DNA of 64,000 nucleotides from Cryptosporidium bovis (Eukaryota; Apicomplexa; Conoidasida; Eucoccidiorida; Cryptosporidiidae): NCBI GenBank assembly GCA_009768925.2, contig VHIT02000030.1, forward strand, positions 1 through 64,000, read 5' to 3'. The translations under genes were made by a program, and so were the position numbers. This document shows, piece by piece, positions 32,201-41,197 of this stretch. Below the pieces are notes generated by a model. It did no database searches. It was not told the DNA's origin and saw only the letters and a program-made list of their open reading frames with translations. Within the stretch, counting starts at the first letter, position 1, and every line of letters starts with the position of its first letter.

Positions 32201-32297
32201 TATTCAGTTCCCAAAAATACAACCACCCCCTTCAAGTAATGATCTTAACGTTTCATCCTCTAATGATAATGATTCAAATGGAATTGAGCTGTTGTAA
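29250..32297 (+). CDS. Sortilin-like VPS10-domain receptor
   Basis: The product is a 1015-residue type I membrane protein. A signal peptide/anchor covers residues about 9-29 (SLITIVVVLVIFFVAILVNG). A ten-bladed VPS10 propeller follows, with BNR/Asp-box motifs such as STNRGKNWRDI, STNAGETFRRI, SRDGGHTWMEV and SWNEGLSWYDF. A Cys-rich Sortilin-C region (residues about 610-745) precedes one transmembrane helix near 756-772 (IVLIVAILVILFMLK). A cytosolic tail of about 240 residues is rich in Asp/Glu/Asn and would carry sorting motifs. In Toxoplasma and Plasmodium, sortilin carries microneme and rhoptry cargo from Golgi to apical organelles; the same role is expected here. An Asp/Phe-rich acidic loop (DDFNSFDDFSDLD) interrupts the propeller near residue 395. 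Confidence 0.95.
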   Translation: MAKLKNREFSLITIVVVLVIFFVAILVNGEKKVSVSEVVFDSPIEFLEWAGTDHNVVFARTQKGHVYRSTNRGKNWRDITDVFARLASVGSYSGGSSYSKSSTFLIRTITVNPVDKNIVLMVGSKHLHFISTNAGETFRRISHSGTIHTWIFHPTKAKYALFSSWTEGCNKSFASSLKKSYNSGKCVHQLFVTKDLGATYLRITDYVVQFHWDGSKNVNVNRVFFTHHRKKQGDQPRHGGWMKSIDFSYTDDYGSHIQTPVEGGNKFLASNGYIFVAKIQDFESQTVSLMVSTNDAYTFNQVKLPHPLTEKSYTILDTSEKTVMLHVNHGDDSVKGTGHIYISNIQGTRFALSLMNNVRTTNGECEFDRIMSLEGVYIANVKDNDFDPFPGAFDDFNSFDDFSDLDTDEEDADISEVDHKQKSAKPGKVDIPVRTVITYNKGGEWSYLRAPSHDSRGNVIDCNFDSGCYLHLHGVSNYQSLAPFYSVENAVGIILGTGNVGSHLSFEHDEINTYMSRDGGHTWMEVHKGAFIYELGDFGGLIVMANDLKQTNQVIFSWNEGLSWYDFELGNKPLQVDNILIEPNSSSMEFLLYGSRGKSGVLYHLDFNTLGQVQCVGPTTPDRPESDYETWSPFDGKNSENCILGKQLIYTRKKQTAECYNGQDFRRPIEKKTCACTEEDFTCEFGFSRQIGSFQCRPESVDIVLSDALLGKCTSSGVFYVTAYRKLPGDSCIGGWVPPPVAIPCPSHAPSSSHAKIVLIVAILVILFMLKQGIFGDWKRLEEASFDAYKNVQYRVLGAAKRRSSSLQGIISTITAYLNGDNSRIILNSKPNAHAKKDDYSVLNNFNNNIFMDEEDEDENNSVIAGNGKNNPISNYYNMSSTLAATGNYYSDNFKNEKDNKANRMSSSSNLTQRQRSLNSNIDNAAADPVFDEVDIFEEDIDSYSLFNVNNPTIPKNDTFPETSVTFDPFETNIFSVGNSNNSNIQFPKIQPPPSSNDLNVSSSNDNDSNGIELL

Positions 32298-32574
32298 ATA
32301 ACAGCATCTTTCTATGTGTCTGGTAAAACTCTAATACTAATACAATATTTATTGTTTTATTGGTGCATTAAATACAAACTATCGCTTTTTTTTTAAGTCG
32401 ATAATAAGAAATTAAATGAACACTAAATCATATTAACGTTATTTTGTTTCCTATCTACATTATACAGTACTTCTATCTTAAGTGATATTAATGAATGTAC
32501 TAGTATTCATATTAGTGAAACATTACGATATTAAAACCTTTGTTTCCACAATTTTTTTTTCCAGTTGACTCCAA

Positions 32575-33749
32575 CTATACCTTGCTGTTTATTTTTTTCA
32601 TAACCTTATTGTACTTTTCTGTGTTACGCTTTAGGATATTTTCTATTGGACCTAAAAGCCTCTTGAAGGCTTTTCTGTCAAGGTATGCAACTTTGCACTT
32701 TCCTACTGCCTTAACTGTGGCCGCTCTTGGAGTGTTCCTTAATAAAGAAAGCTCTCCAAAATAGTCACCTCTTTTATATTTCATTACTTCAACATTGTCC
32801 TTTAGAGCCACAGCGTTGCCAGAGATAATTAAATAAAATGTGTTCCCTGCTTCACCTTGTTTAATAATTTCTCGTCCATCCTCGAAAATTGAGCTCTTTA
32901 AAACCATAATCAACTTATTTAACTCGTAAACATCCATTGATTTAAGAATCTCTACTTCTTTCAAGAATGTTTCATATGTATTTATCCTTTTACAAGCTGA
33001 CCCTTTTACAATATGATTAAATGTTTCTCTATCCAAGGCCCAAAGTAGACAATCGCTTTTTGCAACAACAGTTGCTGCTCTTGGGCAATTGTAAAGTAAA
33101 GAAAGCTCACCAAAGGCATCTCCCGAATGTAAGTCACACAGATGTTTGTTGGTTTCAGTGCTTGTATTTTTTAAGCATTCAACTGTTCCACTCTCTATAA
33201 TGTATAATTTATCTCCGCTGTCACCTTGCTTTATTATTTCAGCTCCTTCCTTAACAGTTGTTTCCACACAAGCCAAAACTACTGTAGCCAACTCATCTTC
33301 ATCTAGGCTTGTAAACATAAAACTCTCTAGCAACTTATCACGAATTCTCTTCTCTTGCTCTGTAGATTTTGGATACTTTGGAGGTTTAAAATCCTTCATC
33401 TTATTCCAAGTACCATAGGCCTCAGCACTAACACTTGTCCTTGGCCCTCTAGTTAAGAAGTTCTTTGGAACCTCCAAGTGATCTCTTACATCATCGCAGT
33501 CTGATTCACTTTCAGACCCTGAAGAAACAATTTCCGTTATGTTCCTATTCTTAGTATCATCCTTGCTAACTATCTCTGTCTCTACTGTATTAAAAAATTT
33601 TGCACTGAAATTTTACAATATTTTTAATAGAAAATAAATAAAAGGAAATTAAGTTAATATATGATATAGAAATAATCACATCAACAGAGTTCAAATCGCC
33701 CTCGATTTATCAACTGAAGTTAAACTTACCATGGACAAATGAAACCCAT
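32575..33749 (-). CDS. cAMP-dependent protein kinase regulatory subunit
   Basis: I assembled two exons: 33749-33730 and 33604-32575. The 125-nt intron runs from GTAAGT to TTTCAG, and the phases join as TG|T to give Cys. The product is 349 residues. It has two cyclic-nucleotide-binding domains, each with a complete phosphate-binding cassette (FGELSLLYNCPRAATV and FGELSLLRNTPRAATV, with the cAMP-binding Glu and Arg). An inhibitor segment RGPRTSVSAEAYG precedes them; its Ser makes it a substrate-type site. The tiny first exon encodes MGFICP and Cys7 forms at the junction. This gives Gly2 and Cys5/Cys7, a myristoylation plus palmitoylation signal, in place of the dimerisation/docking domain of animal R subunits. 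Membrane-anchored PKA-R of this type is known in Toxoplasma and Plasmodium. Confidence 0.95.
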
Positions 33750-34608
33750 ATCTGCTCACACTATTTTATACCAAACATCCAACTAATATATTTTGGTACT
33801 ATTATTCAAGTTTAGATTCTACGTATTTCTTTTTTTAGGTTTATCCTTTATCTATATTTTATGTTGTGGTTATTCCTTATCCGTATCTTCTCACTTTTAT
33901 TCTTTTGCTATTATTTTTCTTGTGTGTACAATTACCATATATGTTATACGTGCGACTATGTCTACCATTTATATAGGAACCTACATTTTGTAAAACAACC
34001 TATTTAAAATAATAAAGCAACATTATTGATATTTTTATATTATTGGTACCAAATTAATAGTGTTTGTAATTGTATTTGTTTTTGTTTGACCATCTGCCCA
34101 ATATCTTATCTTTTTTTTACTGTTAGATATGATTTTATTACTTGATACACGCAAGTTTTATACCGGTTGGATCTAGAAAATAAAAATTGTCTCTGAAAAA
34201 TATAAAGGATGGAAAGATTCAAAGAATTGTTTTTGAAGTGATTTTGATTTTTTAAATATTCTGCCATTATCAGAAGTGTTGGGTTAGGAAACAAAACTTC
34301 ACTATACCATAATAACACTCTTAAATCACATTTTCATTTAAATAGTCGTTTTAATAGTTTTAGGGTAGTATATAAATAATGAGGAATGAGTTAGATTAAG
34401 TAGTAATAGTTACTCACTGCTCACAATGCAGAGCAAACGGGCTGCCATGCAAATAATCATTGTTTTTGGAAATCTCTGTAGTGTATTGACTAAGATATAA
34501 ATAAATGGAGGAAAACAGCTATAAAATCAGATAGTCTATATCAAGTAAAAAGTACTTCTACAAAAAGTGCAATTATTATCAACATTATAGTAGATCACTA
34601 ATACTATC
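33750..34608. other. AT-rich intergenic region
   Basis: About 860 bases lie between the PKA-R promoter and the 3' side of uS11. An ACCGGT lies at 34162-34167. Frames at 33793-33993 (+) and 34106-34318 (-) are hydrophobic AT-driven noise. I find no tRNA-like box A/box B pattern. Confidence 0.45.
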
Positions 34609-34826
34609 GTCTATTGTCAGTATTAAGCGACAATTCCACATAATCCTGTTTCACAGAATCTAGGAACTTGCTTGCCATGAAACGAGTGCAATATTTAAAT
34701 GCCGTAAAGTAAGCAAGCACTTGTTTTAACCCAAACTTCCAATTGTGGTTGTTCTCAATCCCCAGATGTTTGCATCTTAGGAACCACCGGAAAGTTGTGA
34801 TAAACAAAGATAGTAATAGTAATGAA
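34609..34826 (-). other. Higher-complexity 3' flank of uS11
   Basis: Just 3' of the uS11 stop codon, about 200 bases are clearly less AT-rich than other intergenic DNA here. They contain inverted repeats: TGCTTGC and GCAAGCA flank about 35 bases on the - strand, and CTGTGAAACAG forms a small hairpin. An open frame crosses the region on the - strand but overlaps uS11 out of frame and resembles nothing. It could be a long structured 3' UTR or a downstream non-coding RNA. Confidence 0.3.
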
Positions 34827-35427
34827 TTACAAGCGACGGCCACGACGACCACCTTTCCTTCTCGTACTATCGGTTGGAATTGGAGTGACGTCTTCAATAC
34901 GACCAATCTTCATCCCAGCACGAGCCAAAGCTCTGAGGGCAGATTGAGCTCCTGGGCCCATTGTCTTGGACTTAACACCACCTACTGCTCTAAGTTTAAT
35001 ATGTAAGGCGTGAATTCCGAATTCCTTGCATTTTTGAGCAACATCTACTGCTGCCATCATAGCTGCGTATGGTGAGTTCTCATCACGATCTGCCTTGACC
35101 TTCATTCCACCTGTTACTCTAACAATAGTTTCTCTCCCGGATAGATCGGTGACATGTATGAATGTATCATTGAACGATGCAAATATATGAGCAACTGCAA
35201 AGTTTGTTTGGCCTTCACGAACCTAAAAAATAGAAAAAAATTATGTCAATGTTGCAATATAACAACTTACAGGGAGAAGTGAGAGGCTAAACCACGACTT
35301 CTTGGATAACTTCTCGATGTGGGAATGGCAATAACCAACCACGACTTCTCCCTGTAAATCTCTCGTTTAAACCTACCTGTTGGAAAGGAACGTCAGCAGT
35401 TTGAACTTCTTTCTTTTTTGGTGCCAT
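34827..35427 (-). CDS. RPS14: Small ribosomal subunit protein uS11 (RPS14)
   Basis: Two exons, 35427-35377 and 35222-34827, encode 148 residues, essentially full length for eukaryotic uS11. Exon 1 gives 17 residues ([17 protein letters not shown]). Exon 2 gives the conserved core: [106 protein letters not shown]. uS11 sits on the platform of the 40S subunit near the mRNA exit and E site. The intron (35376-35223, 154 nt, GTAGGT donor and TTTTTTAG acceptor) is unusually long for this genome and holds a large inverted repeat, listed separately. Confidence 0.98.
35267..35357 (-). ncRNA. Possible structured RNA in the uS11 intron
   Basis: Within the uS11 intron, 35267-35280 and 35344-35357 are perfect 14-bp inverted repeats (TTACAGGGAGAAGT and its complement) enclosing a 63-nt loop. 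A 13-bp direct repeat (AACCACGACTTCT) lies at 35290-35302 and 35337-35349, so one copy overlaps the 3' arm. The segment is much less AT-rich than typical Cryptosporidium introns. Ribosomal-protein introns often host snoRNAs in other eukaryotes. I see no clear C/D or H/ACA boxes, so the class is open. A splicing-control hairpin or a mobile-element remnant are alternatives. Confidence 0.4.
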
Positions 35428-36082
35428 GTTTTCTTATTTTTCTAAATTTAAAATTCAAGTACAAAGAAAGAAAACAATCTATTCGTCTGTTTTCACCTTG
35501 TAATGACTAACGAATTATTTACTTCAATCATTCCGGAGACGGACACTAATATGGGCGCCTTAACTATTCATTTATTTATTTTTCCTTTTGTTCTTCATAG
35601 TAGACATTTAATCTGTTACCGTAAAAATTAAAATATTTCATTATTTCACCACTATTTAACCGCTTATGTTTGTTATTATTAACACTAGCTAAATAAGCTA
35701 GCATTACAAAAATTGCGTTACCGCCTAAATAGGCATATTATATATTTGCTTTCACGAGACGGAATAAAATAACAGGTTTACAGGAGCCAAATTGCGCGAA
35801 AACGCTAAAGTTAGTATATTATTGAAATGGATATGTTGAGATATATTTAAATTCGCACTAGTATTAAATACATACAGATTAAGTACTGTATTTCTCTCTT
35901 TATGTTGTGCACTTATTCTCGCTTCCTATTCTTGTCTGAGAATATAAAAATTGAGCCTTTTTCCACTAAATTGTACTTTACTGATAAGTTGAAAAAAAGA
36001 AATGTCAGCACCACAGTTAGTACAATTGACCCTATAATTTGATAAACGGATCTTGGGAATCCATATTTCAGGTGTTCAAACT
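35428..36082. other. Intergenic region upstream of uS11
   Basis: About 655 bases hold a GGCGCC at 35554-35559 (about 130 bases 5' of the uS11 ATG). A TTGCGCGAA, an E2F-like half-site, lies near 35792. No gene is apparent. Confidence 0.45.
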
Positions 36083-36932
36083 CTAAGTTCGTAAATTAAA
36101 GTATAGAACTGAAAGTATGTGGTTCGAATACTTACTGAGACTTATTAGAATAGGTTTCGATTCGATTATTTGACTATAGGTAATTTTTTTCATTTTCAGG
36201 TTCATTTCAAATACAATGTATCTTTCATTACCGTTTTCAACGTAACCTAGTTTTTCCTAAATTTTGTTTAGTTTCTAAAATTCTGGTGGAAATTCTCCCA
36301 TTAAACTTACAAGCTTGCTAGTGTAGAATCCACCTCTTGAATAGAATATCGAATTAGGGAGTAACCTGTTTAAGATAAGTTCTGGTTTTCCTAATTTCAT
36401 TTCTGGCCCTAAAATTTAATTTGAAATTAATATCAAATATAATGCAAAAAGAAAGTGAAATAAAGTTTTAATATTCGCTAACCCACCTCCATCTTCAGTG
36501 AATGGTTTTATAATAAACTCTCCTTGAGGGTCCTTTAATGCAATTTTTTATCGGCATCAATTTATAACTGCAATTGTAAATTCTATTTGAAATATCTTAA
36601 CTTACAGGTCCAGCAGAATGACATTCAAGTTGATATCTAGAGTTTATTAGATATTTTGTGTTGATCTTAATAATATAGGATTTATCTGTATTTAATACGT
36701 AACAAACTATAAGAGGCAAACGATTATAGAAAAAAAAACATACCAGTATTTACTTCAACTCCATAATAAGGCTTATTTGGAATTATTTCAATTACATTAT
36801 TCTCTTCAAACTAATAAAAATCAAGTAAACTAATTTGTTTTTATTTAAATTTCATACCTTTGTTTGTTCAGATGAATAAATATTTGAAAATGAATAAAAT
36901 ATAAGCAGTGCTATAAAAAAAATTCGTATCAT
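36083..36932 (-). CDS. Unrecognised secreted/ER protein, six exons
   Basis: No long frame marks this gene, but splice sites and phase join six exons: 36932-36858, 36810-36744, 36706-36606, 36532-36487, 36408-36311 and 36256-36083. Introns are 47, 37, 73, 78 and 54 nt with GT-AG ends (GTATG, GTATG, GTAAGT, GTGGGT, GTAAGT donors). The product is 186 residues. It begins with a signal peptide (MIRIFFIALLIFYSFSNIYS) and continues as a probable beta-rich domain (NKPYYGVEV, YQLECHSAG, GEFIIKPFTEDGG, LPNSIFYSRGGFYTSKL). No second hydrophobic segment is obvious. The acceptor of exon 3 is ambiguous: an in-frame alternative 21 nt downstream exists. The family is unknown to me. It lies head to head with the GCNA gene. 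Confidence 0.6.
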
Positions 36933-37172
36933 TTAAATTGTTATCCAAATGTCAGTTACGTTAATTATAATAATTATATTGAAATGTCTTCAATAATATA
37001 ATATTATTAAAAAATTGTGTTAATTGTGTGCTATGTTAATCCGAAACCGGTACATAATTTTTCACTATGCCGGTATTAATAACTAGAGCATGAAATTACT
37101 AATTAAAAAAGAAAAAGAATCATCAAATAAACTTGTGTGAAAATAATAATTTTTTTGACACAAAAATATGAA

Positions 37173-38852
37173 ATGTACTCATCTTCAATACTAAATAGTT
37201 CGTTTAGGAGGAAAACTGGGAATAACAATTACTTAATATCTTCAGAAAGCGGCGAACTCGAGGAAGATGAGAATGAGAATGTATTAAGCACACCACAGAG
37301 AGAACAGTTGTCCGATGATGACAATAAATACTACAATAACAAAACTGAGCTCAATATATATTTTCCGAGACCCTCTATATCACTCGCAACTTCCGTAAGA
37401 AGAGCTTACTATATAGGAAGTAGCGATGAGAGTGAAATTGAACGCAATAGCGTTGAAATAGAAGATGATTATAGCAGTACATTTGGGTTCCAACAAGAAT
37501 TAGATAAAACCTTTGTACAACCATGTGTGCATTCAAGAAGCGAATTTGAGCCCCATGACAATGATTTACAGACCAACTACTGCAGCACCGTAGGAATTAG
37601 AAGAAGGAACTACAAGTTTAACAGTGACGACGAATATAATGAAAATATACCACAAAGGCCATCTATAAAGTATCAATCCTCAGTTAGGAGAAAAAACAAT
37701 GCAAGAAAATTTCTGAATATAATCGATTCAGATACAGATGAGGATTTGAAACAAGAATTAAAAAACAGAAGATCATCTTTTTGTTTAGGTCCGGAACTTA
37801 TTGATGAAAAGAATGAAAGAGCAAGCAGCTTCGAAAACGATATAGCTTGGATTTCATTTGAATCTGATTTAAATTCTGATTTAAAAAGTTCAATCGATTC
37901 TTTAAATTATTGCGAATGGAAAACAGCAATAGACTCATTTAGTGAAAGGGAAGTTGAAAAAGAAAATGAGTTAACTGGGGAATCAAATAAATACAATTTA
38001 TTTTCTGGAGATGAAATAACAACTCCAAAGGTCATAAAACCTGTTGAGAATGTTGTACTAAGGAAAAAAAAAAGTAATTCAGAGGCTTCATTTGTTAAAA
38101 AAAGAGATTCTCTCGCAAATTTCTGGTACCAGATATTTAATAAAGAAGTTTTTAATAATAAACTTCCATACCAAGTTCCAATAAAGTGGACTGGGAGATT
38201 GCAGAGGACTGCTGCTCAAACACTATTTATTACAGGTAATGATAATTCAAAAAGAGTGGTCATCAAACTATCAAAATATGTTCTGGATTGCGAATACAGA
38301 CTCAAAAGAACTTTATTACATGAATGTTGTCATGTTGCTCAATTTCTATTAGATTCGTGTATAAAACCTCCTCATGGCCAAGTATTTCTCAAGTGGGGAA
38401 AAGTAGCAACAAAAATATATCCAGAACTGAAAGTTGAAATTTACCATAATTACGAAATAATATACAAATATCGGTATCAATGCCTCAGATGTCACCAAAT
38501 ATTCGGAAGGCAAAAAAAGATAAATAATGCCCATGAAGCTGCATGTTCTAGGTGTAATGGGAGTATTGCATCTATTGGAAAGGGAACATTAAACGAATTT
38601 GGAACTGCCAAAAACAATAACGCAAGTCACGAAACTTTTAAAAAAGATAAAGATGAAATAAGTAAAAATAGACAGAACGCCTATTCCAATTTCGTCAGGG
38701 AAAAATTCGCCGAATATAAAAGAGATATCTCTCAAGGAAAAACACCATCCAGGAGACCACCTAGTATATTGAAGGAAATAGCTAAATTGTGGAAACAGGC
38801 AAAAACAGAGAGTTTAGCTGATAGATTTGAGAAACTTTCAGTAAATAATTAG
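37173..38852 (+). CDS. GCNA-like SprT metalloprotease
   Basis: I start at ATG 37173 (559 residues); the open frame extends 12 codons further but only to a GTG. Residues 1 to about 300 are acidic and disordered, with recurring Ser-Asp/Glu clusters and a repeated RP(S)I-containing block (PRPSISLATSVRRAYY, QRPSIKYQSSVRRKNN). A SprT domain follows: RLQRTAAQTLF, then the zinc site HECCH near residue 381 and PPHGQVFLKWG. A zinc ribbon (YQCLRCHQIFGRQ...AACSRCNG, near 435-465) and a C-terminal HMG-box-like helix bundle (NAYSNFVREKFAEYK...KLWKQAKTESLADRF) complete it. This order, acidic IDR-SprT-zinc ribbon-HMG box, is that of GCNA/ACRC, which removes DNA-protein crosslinks in germ cells. The function here is inferred from architecture. 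Confidence 0.9.
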   Translation: MYSSSILNSSFRRKTGNNNYLISSESGELEEDENENVLSTPQREQLSDDDNKYYNNKTELNIYFPRPSISLATSVRRAYYIGSSDESEIERNSVEIEDDYSSTFGFQQELDKTFVQPCVHSRSEFEPHDNDLQTNYCSTVGIRRRNYKFNSDDEYNENIPQRPSIKYQSSVRRKNNARKFLNIIDSDTDEDLKQELKNRRSSFCLGPELIDEKNERASSFENDIAWISFESDLNSDLKSSIDSLNYCEWKTAIDSFSEREVEKENELTGESNKYNLFSGDEITTPKVIKPVENVVLRKKKSNSEASFVKKRDSLANFWYQIFNKEVFNNKLPYQVPIKWTGRLQRTAAQTLFITGNDNSKRVVIKLSKYVLDCEYRLKRTLLHECCHVAQFLLDSCIKPPHGQVFLKWGKVATKIYPELKVEIYHNYEIIYKYRYQCLRCHQIFGRQKKINNAHEAACSRCNGSIASIGKGTLNEFGTAKNNNASHETFKKDKDEISKNRQNAYSNFVREKFAEYKRDISQGKTPSRRPPSILKEIAKLWKQAKTESLADRFEKLSVNN

Positions 38853-38914
38853 AATATAGAATAAAAGTTAATTATTTAGTTATTCCATCTTACAACGATA
38901 ACAAACTACATCTA

Positions 38915-39574
38915 TCATTTTTTTCTTATTTTCTTTATTTTGTGTAACCTATATTTGTATAGCAATGTATTCAACAAAAGTAACAACAACAGTAATAAGT
39001 CTACTATTATTGAGTACTTGATGTATGACCTTGTGTATTCTCTATATTTGAGTAAGTTATCTAAACTATCCATACTAAATGTTCCAATATATATTAGTTC
39101 CTTTGTATTGTAACTATCTAAATGTAGTATTTTTGCTTTGCCTCTGTTTAAAAGTCTGGATTTATTTGTTTTTGTGTCTATTGTTGTTTTCATTTGGATA
39201 ATATCAAATACAGTCTGATATTCAAATGAGCATACGTCAGTATCTATCCATAAATCAAACATTTCTAATTTATCAAATATATCCATCTTACCTTTATTAT
39301 CCATTTTACAATTTATTCCTATTGATTTTGGAATTTCATTCATTGAATTTCCTGACAAATAATTCGGTCCATATCTTAACTCTCCAAAAATACTACACCC
39401 ATCCATACACTCTGTACCATACCTTGTCCAATAGCTTACTTTGCATCTTTCTAATTCAAGAGGAAAAAGATTGGACTCAGAATTTGGAATTAAATCAAAA
39501 TTTAGAATCCATGTAAAAGTCCCTTGGAAAATCAAAAATATTGTCAATAATAACAAAGTTAAACGTGTAAACAT
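38915..39574 (-). CDS. Secreted type I membrane protein, unrecognised
   Basis: This single-exon protein of 219 residues has a signal peptide (MFTRLTLLLLTIFLIFQGTFTW). A lumenal domain of about 160 residues follows, with six Cys (CKVSYWTRYGTECMDGCSIFGEL, INCKM, DVCSFEYQ) suggesting disulfides. One Leu-rich transmembrane helix (residues about 186-204) and a short, very basic tail (HKIKKIRKK) end it. It is convergent with GCNA. TGCATGC-type motifs lie 77-116 bases 5' of its ATG. I do not recognise a family. A membrane or compartment protein of the secretory route is the most that can be said. Confidence 0.75.
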   Translation of the reverse strand: MFTRLTLLLLTIFLIFQGTFTWILNFDLIPNSESNLFPLELERCKVSYWTRYGTECMDGCSIFGELRYGPNYLSGNSMNEIPKSIGINCKMDNKGKMDIFDKLEMFDLWIDTDVCSFEYQTVFDIIQMKTTIDTKTNKSRLLNRGKAKILHLDSYNTKELIYIGTFSMDSLDNLLKYREYTRSYIKYSIIVDLLLLLLLLLNTLLYKYRLHKIKKIRKK

Positions 39575-39650
39575 TATCCAATCCTGCTTTTTCCTCTCAA
39601 ATTTCTATAACATTAACTCCTCTACTAACTGCCAAATTTAATATTTTAAT

Positions 39651-39690
39651 TGCATGCAGACATGTAACTTAAATTGCTCCCACATGCATG
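39651..39690. promoter_or_regulatory. Paired TGCATGC-type (AP2-like) motifs
   Basis: TGCATGCA at 39651-39658 and ATGCATG at 39684-39690 lie upstream of the secreted membrane protein gene that starts at 39574 on the - strand. TGCATGCA is a known ApiAP2 binding core in Cryptosporidium and Plasmodium. Confidence 0.5.
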
Positions 39691-39789
39691 TATAATAATA
39701 TTTTAAATATATTTATAAGCATAATAACTAATATCATTACAATTATAAATATTACTTTTATTAATGTTTCTAGTGACACAATTTACAAA

Positions 39790-40795
39790 TTAATGTATAA
39801 ATTCCAATTTTTTACTTTTATATACACAAGAATACGAGGGAGAATTAGACCTTTCAACTTTCTTTGCCTCTTCCGTAGTTGTACTTATTGCAGCTAAACA
39901 TGGATCTGATGAATTATCTTCACTAGAATTTAGCTCAAATAATGTTTTAAATGACTCCATTACCTTGTTTACCCACTCATAATATTCATAAACGTCTGTA
40001 ACTATATAAATTAATCCTCCTTCTTGTAATAAATACCAAAATAAAGGAATAGTTGAATAACTAAAATATTTTATGGCAGATTTGAATGAAAGATATAATG
40101 ATAAGTCAACTTTATTTTTATATTCGCTACTTTAACTTACCTAACTATTCTTCTTCTCCAATTTCTTTTTTTGAAATGTGGGTCTGGAAAGCATATAAAT
40201 ATCTTCTCTAATTGGTGCCTAGACACATAATTTGGTAAATATTTCATTGCATTTGTTTTGACCACACTAATATTTCTTCCTTCACCTCTCTGTTGCATCG
40301 AAATAATTCTCTCACCAACGTAATTAGTTACTTTTTCCCTTATTTCCATTCCAAACGAAAGTTTATCTTTAAATTTTCCACTTAGCCAAACTAATAATCC
40401 ACCATAGCCGCACCCTACATCTAAAAACTTAATATTCTTGGCAATTTCATTACTTCTCTCACTATTAACTTTAATTTTGTCATATTCTATAGGGTATTTC
40501 TTTGTATTCAAATGAATTATCTTTTTAAACTCATCTCCATCAGAAAAATAGTTTGGGTAGTGTAATTCCCAATTTATATGTTCTGGACTAATAGGATGTA
40601 TCATATAATTGTCGGCTAATGGATTGCAATGCTTTCGTTTAAACAATCATATATTGATTAAAAACAAATTCAAGAGTTTGAAAAGTTGCTATCTAAATTC
40701 ATATTAATTTTTAAACTTACAGCTCTTTGTCTATAAAACTTTTTTTGAGGTGGCTTGCATAATTCGCTTTCTTGTTTTTGAGTTTCATCCCCCAT
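39790..40795 (-). CDS. METTL1: tRNA (guanine-N7)-methyltransferase
   Basis: Three exons, 40795-40721, 40631-40141 and 40060-39790, give 278 residues, matching METTL1/Trm8 length (about 276). Introns are 89 and 80 nt with GTAAGT donors. The junction of exons 1 and 2 restores the family motif RQRAHCNPLADN, which confirms the acceptor at AAACGAAAG. The SAM-binding motif FLDVGCGYGGLLVWLS, the GMEIREKV loop, TNAMKYLPN and the catalytic FPDPHFKKRNWRRRIV segment follow. Exon 3 supplies the EGGLIYIVTDVYEYYEW region and the C-terminal TTTEEAKKVERS motif. The enzyme makes m7G46 in the tRNA variable loop, normally with WDR4/Trm82, which is not visible in this window. Confidence 0.95.
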
Positions 40796-41197
40796 AATTC
40801 GTAAAAACAAAATAAAACACTAAATTAATGTTCTGAAATTTAATTAAAACCTTCAGTAATGATAAATCGAGAAAAATTAATTTTTTTATTCATAATCATC
40901 AATTTCTAGGTACTGTCTATACCGGTCTCGGAATATTTTGTTGTTTTTGATCTAAAAAATTTTGTAATGTAAATATTATAAATCAAGTACTTGCTTTGAC
41001 TCTCTAGAAACAGGACTCATTAAATTACATATAATTACTCCTTTATTATATATATTACCATGTTTTGCTTACTTTTATTGTTACGTTTATTATATTTAGA
41101 TTCGAAAATAGTATGGCGCCAAGTTCTTTTATCTTTTCAACTTTGATTCATATGTAGATATTGAAAAATATATACAAATGTATATTCATTCGTAAAA
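40796..41197. other. Shared promoter of METTL1 and WDR55
   Basis: About 400 bases separate these divergent RNA-processing genes. They hold ACCGGT at 40921-40926 and GGCGCC at 41115-41120, the latter about 80 bases 5' of the WDR55 ATG. A bidirectional promoter is likely (inference). Confidence 0.5.

Noticed and set aside
34604-34906. 100-codon - strand frame after and overlapping uS11
   Set aside because: It overlaps the uS11 coding end in another frame and resembles no family; the region is better read as 3' UTR or noncoding RNA.
36109-36135. 27-nt GTAAGT...TTTCAG as an extra intron
   Set aside because: It is shorter than other introns here (37 nt minimum) and the frame is the same with or without it, so retention is the simpler reading.
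39688-39897. 69-codon + strand frame rich in Ile/Asn
   Set aside because: It is antisense to the last METTL1 exon and to AT-rich 3' sequence; the METTL1 frame explains the region.
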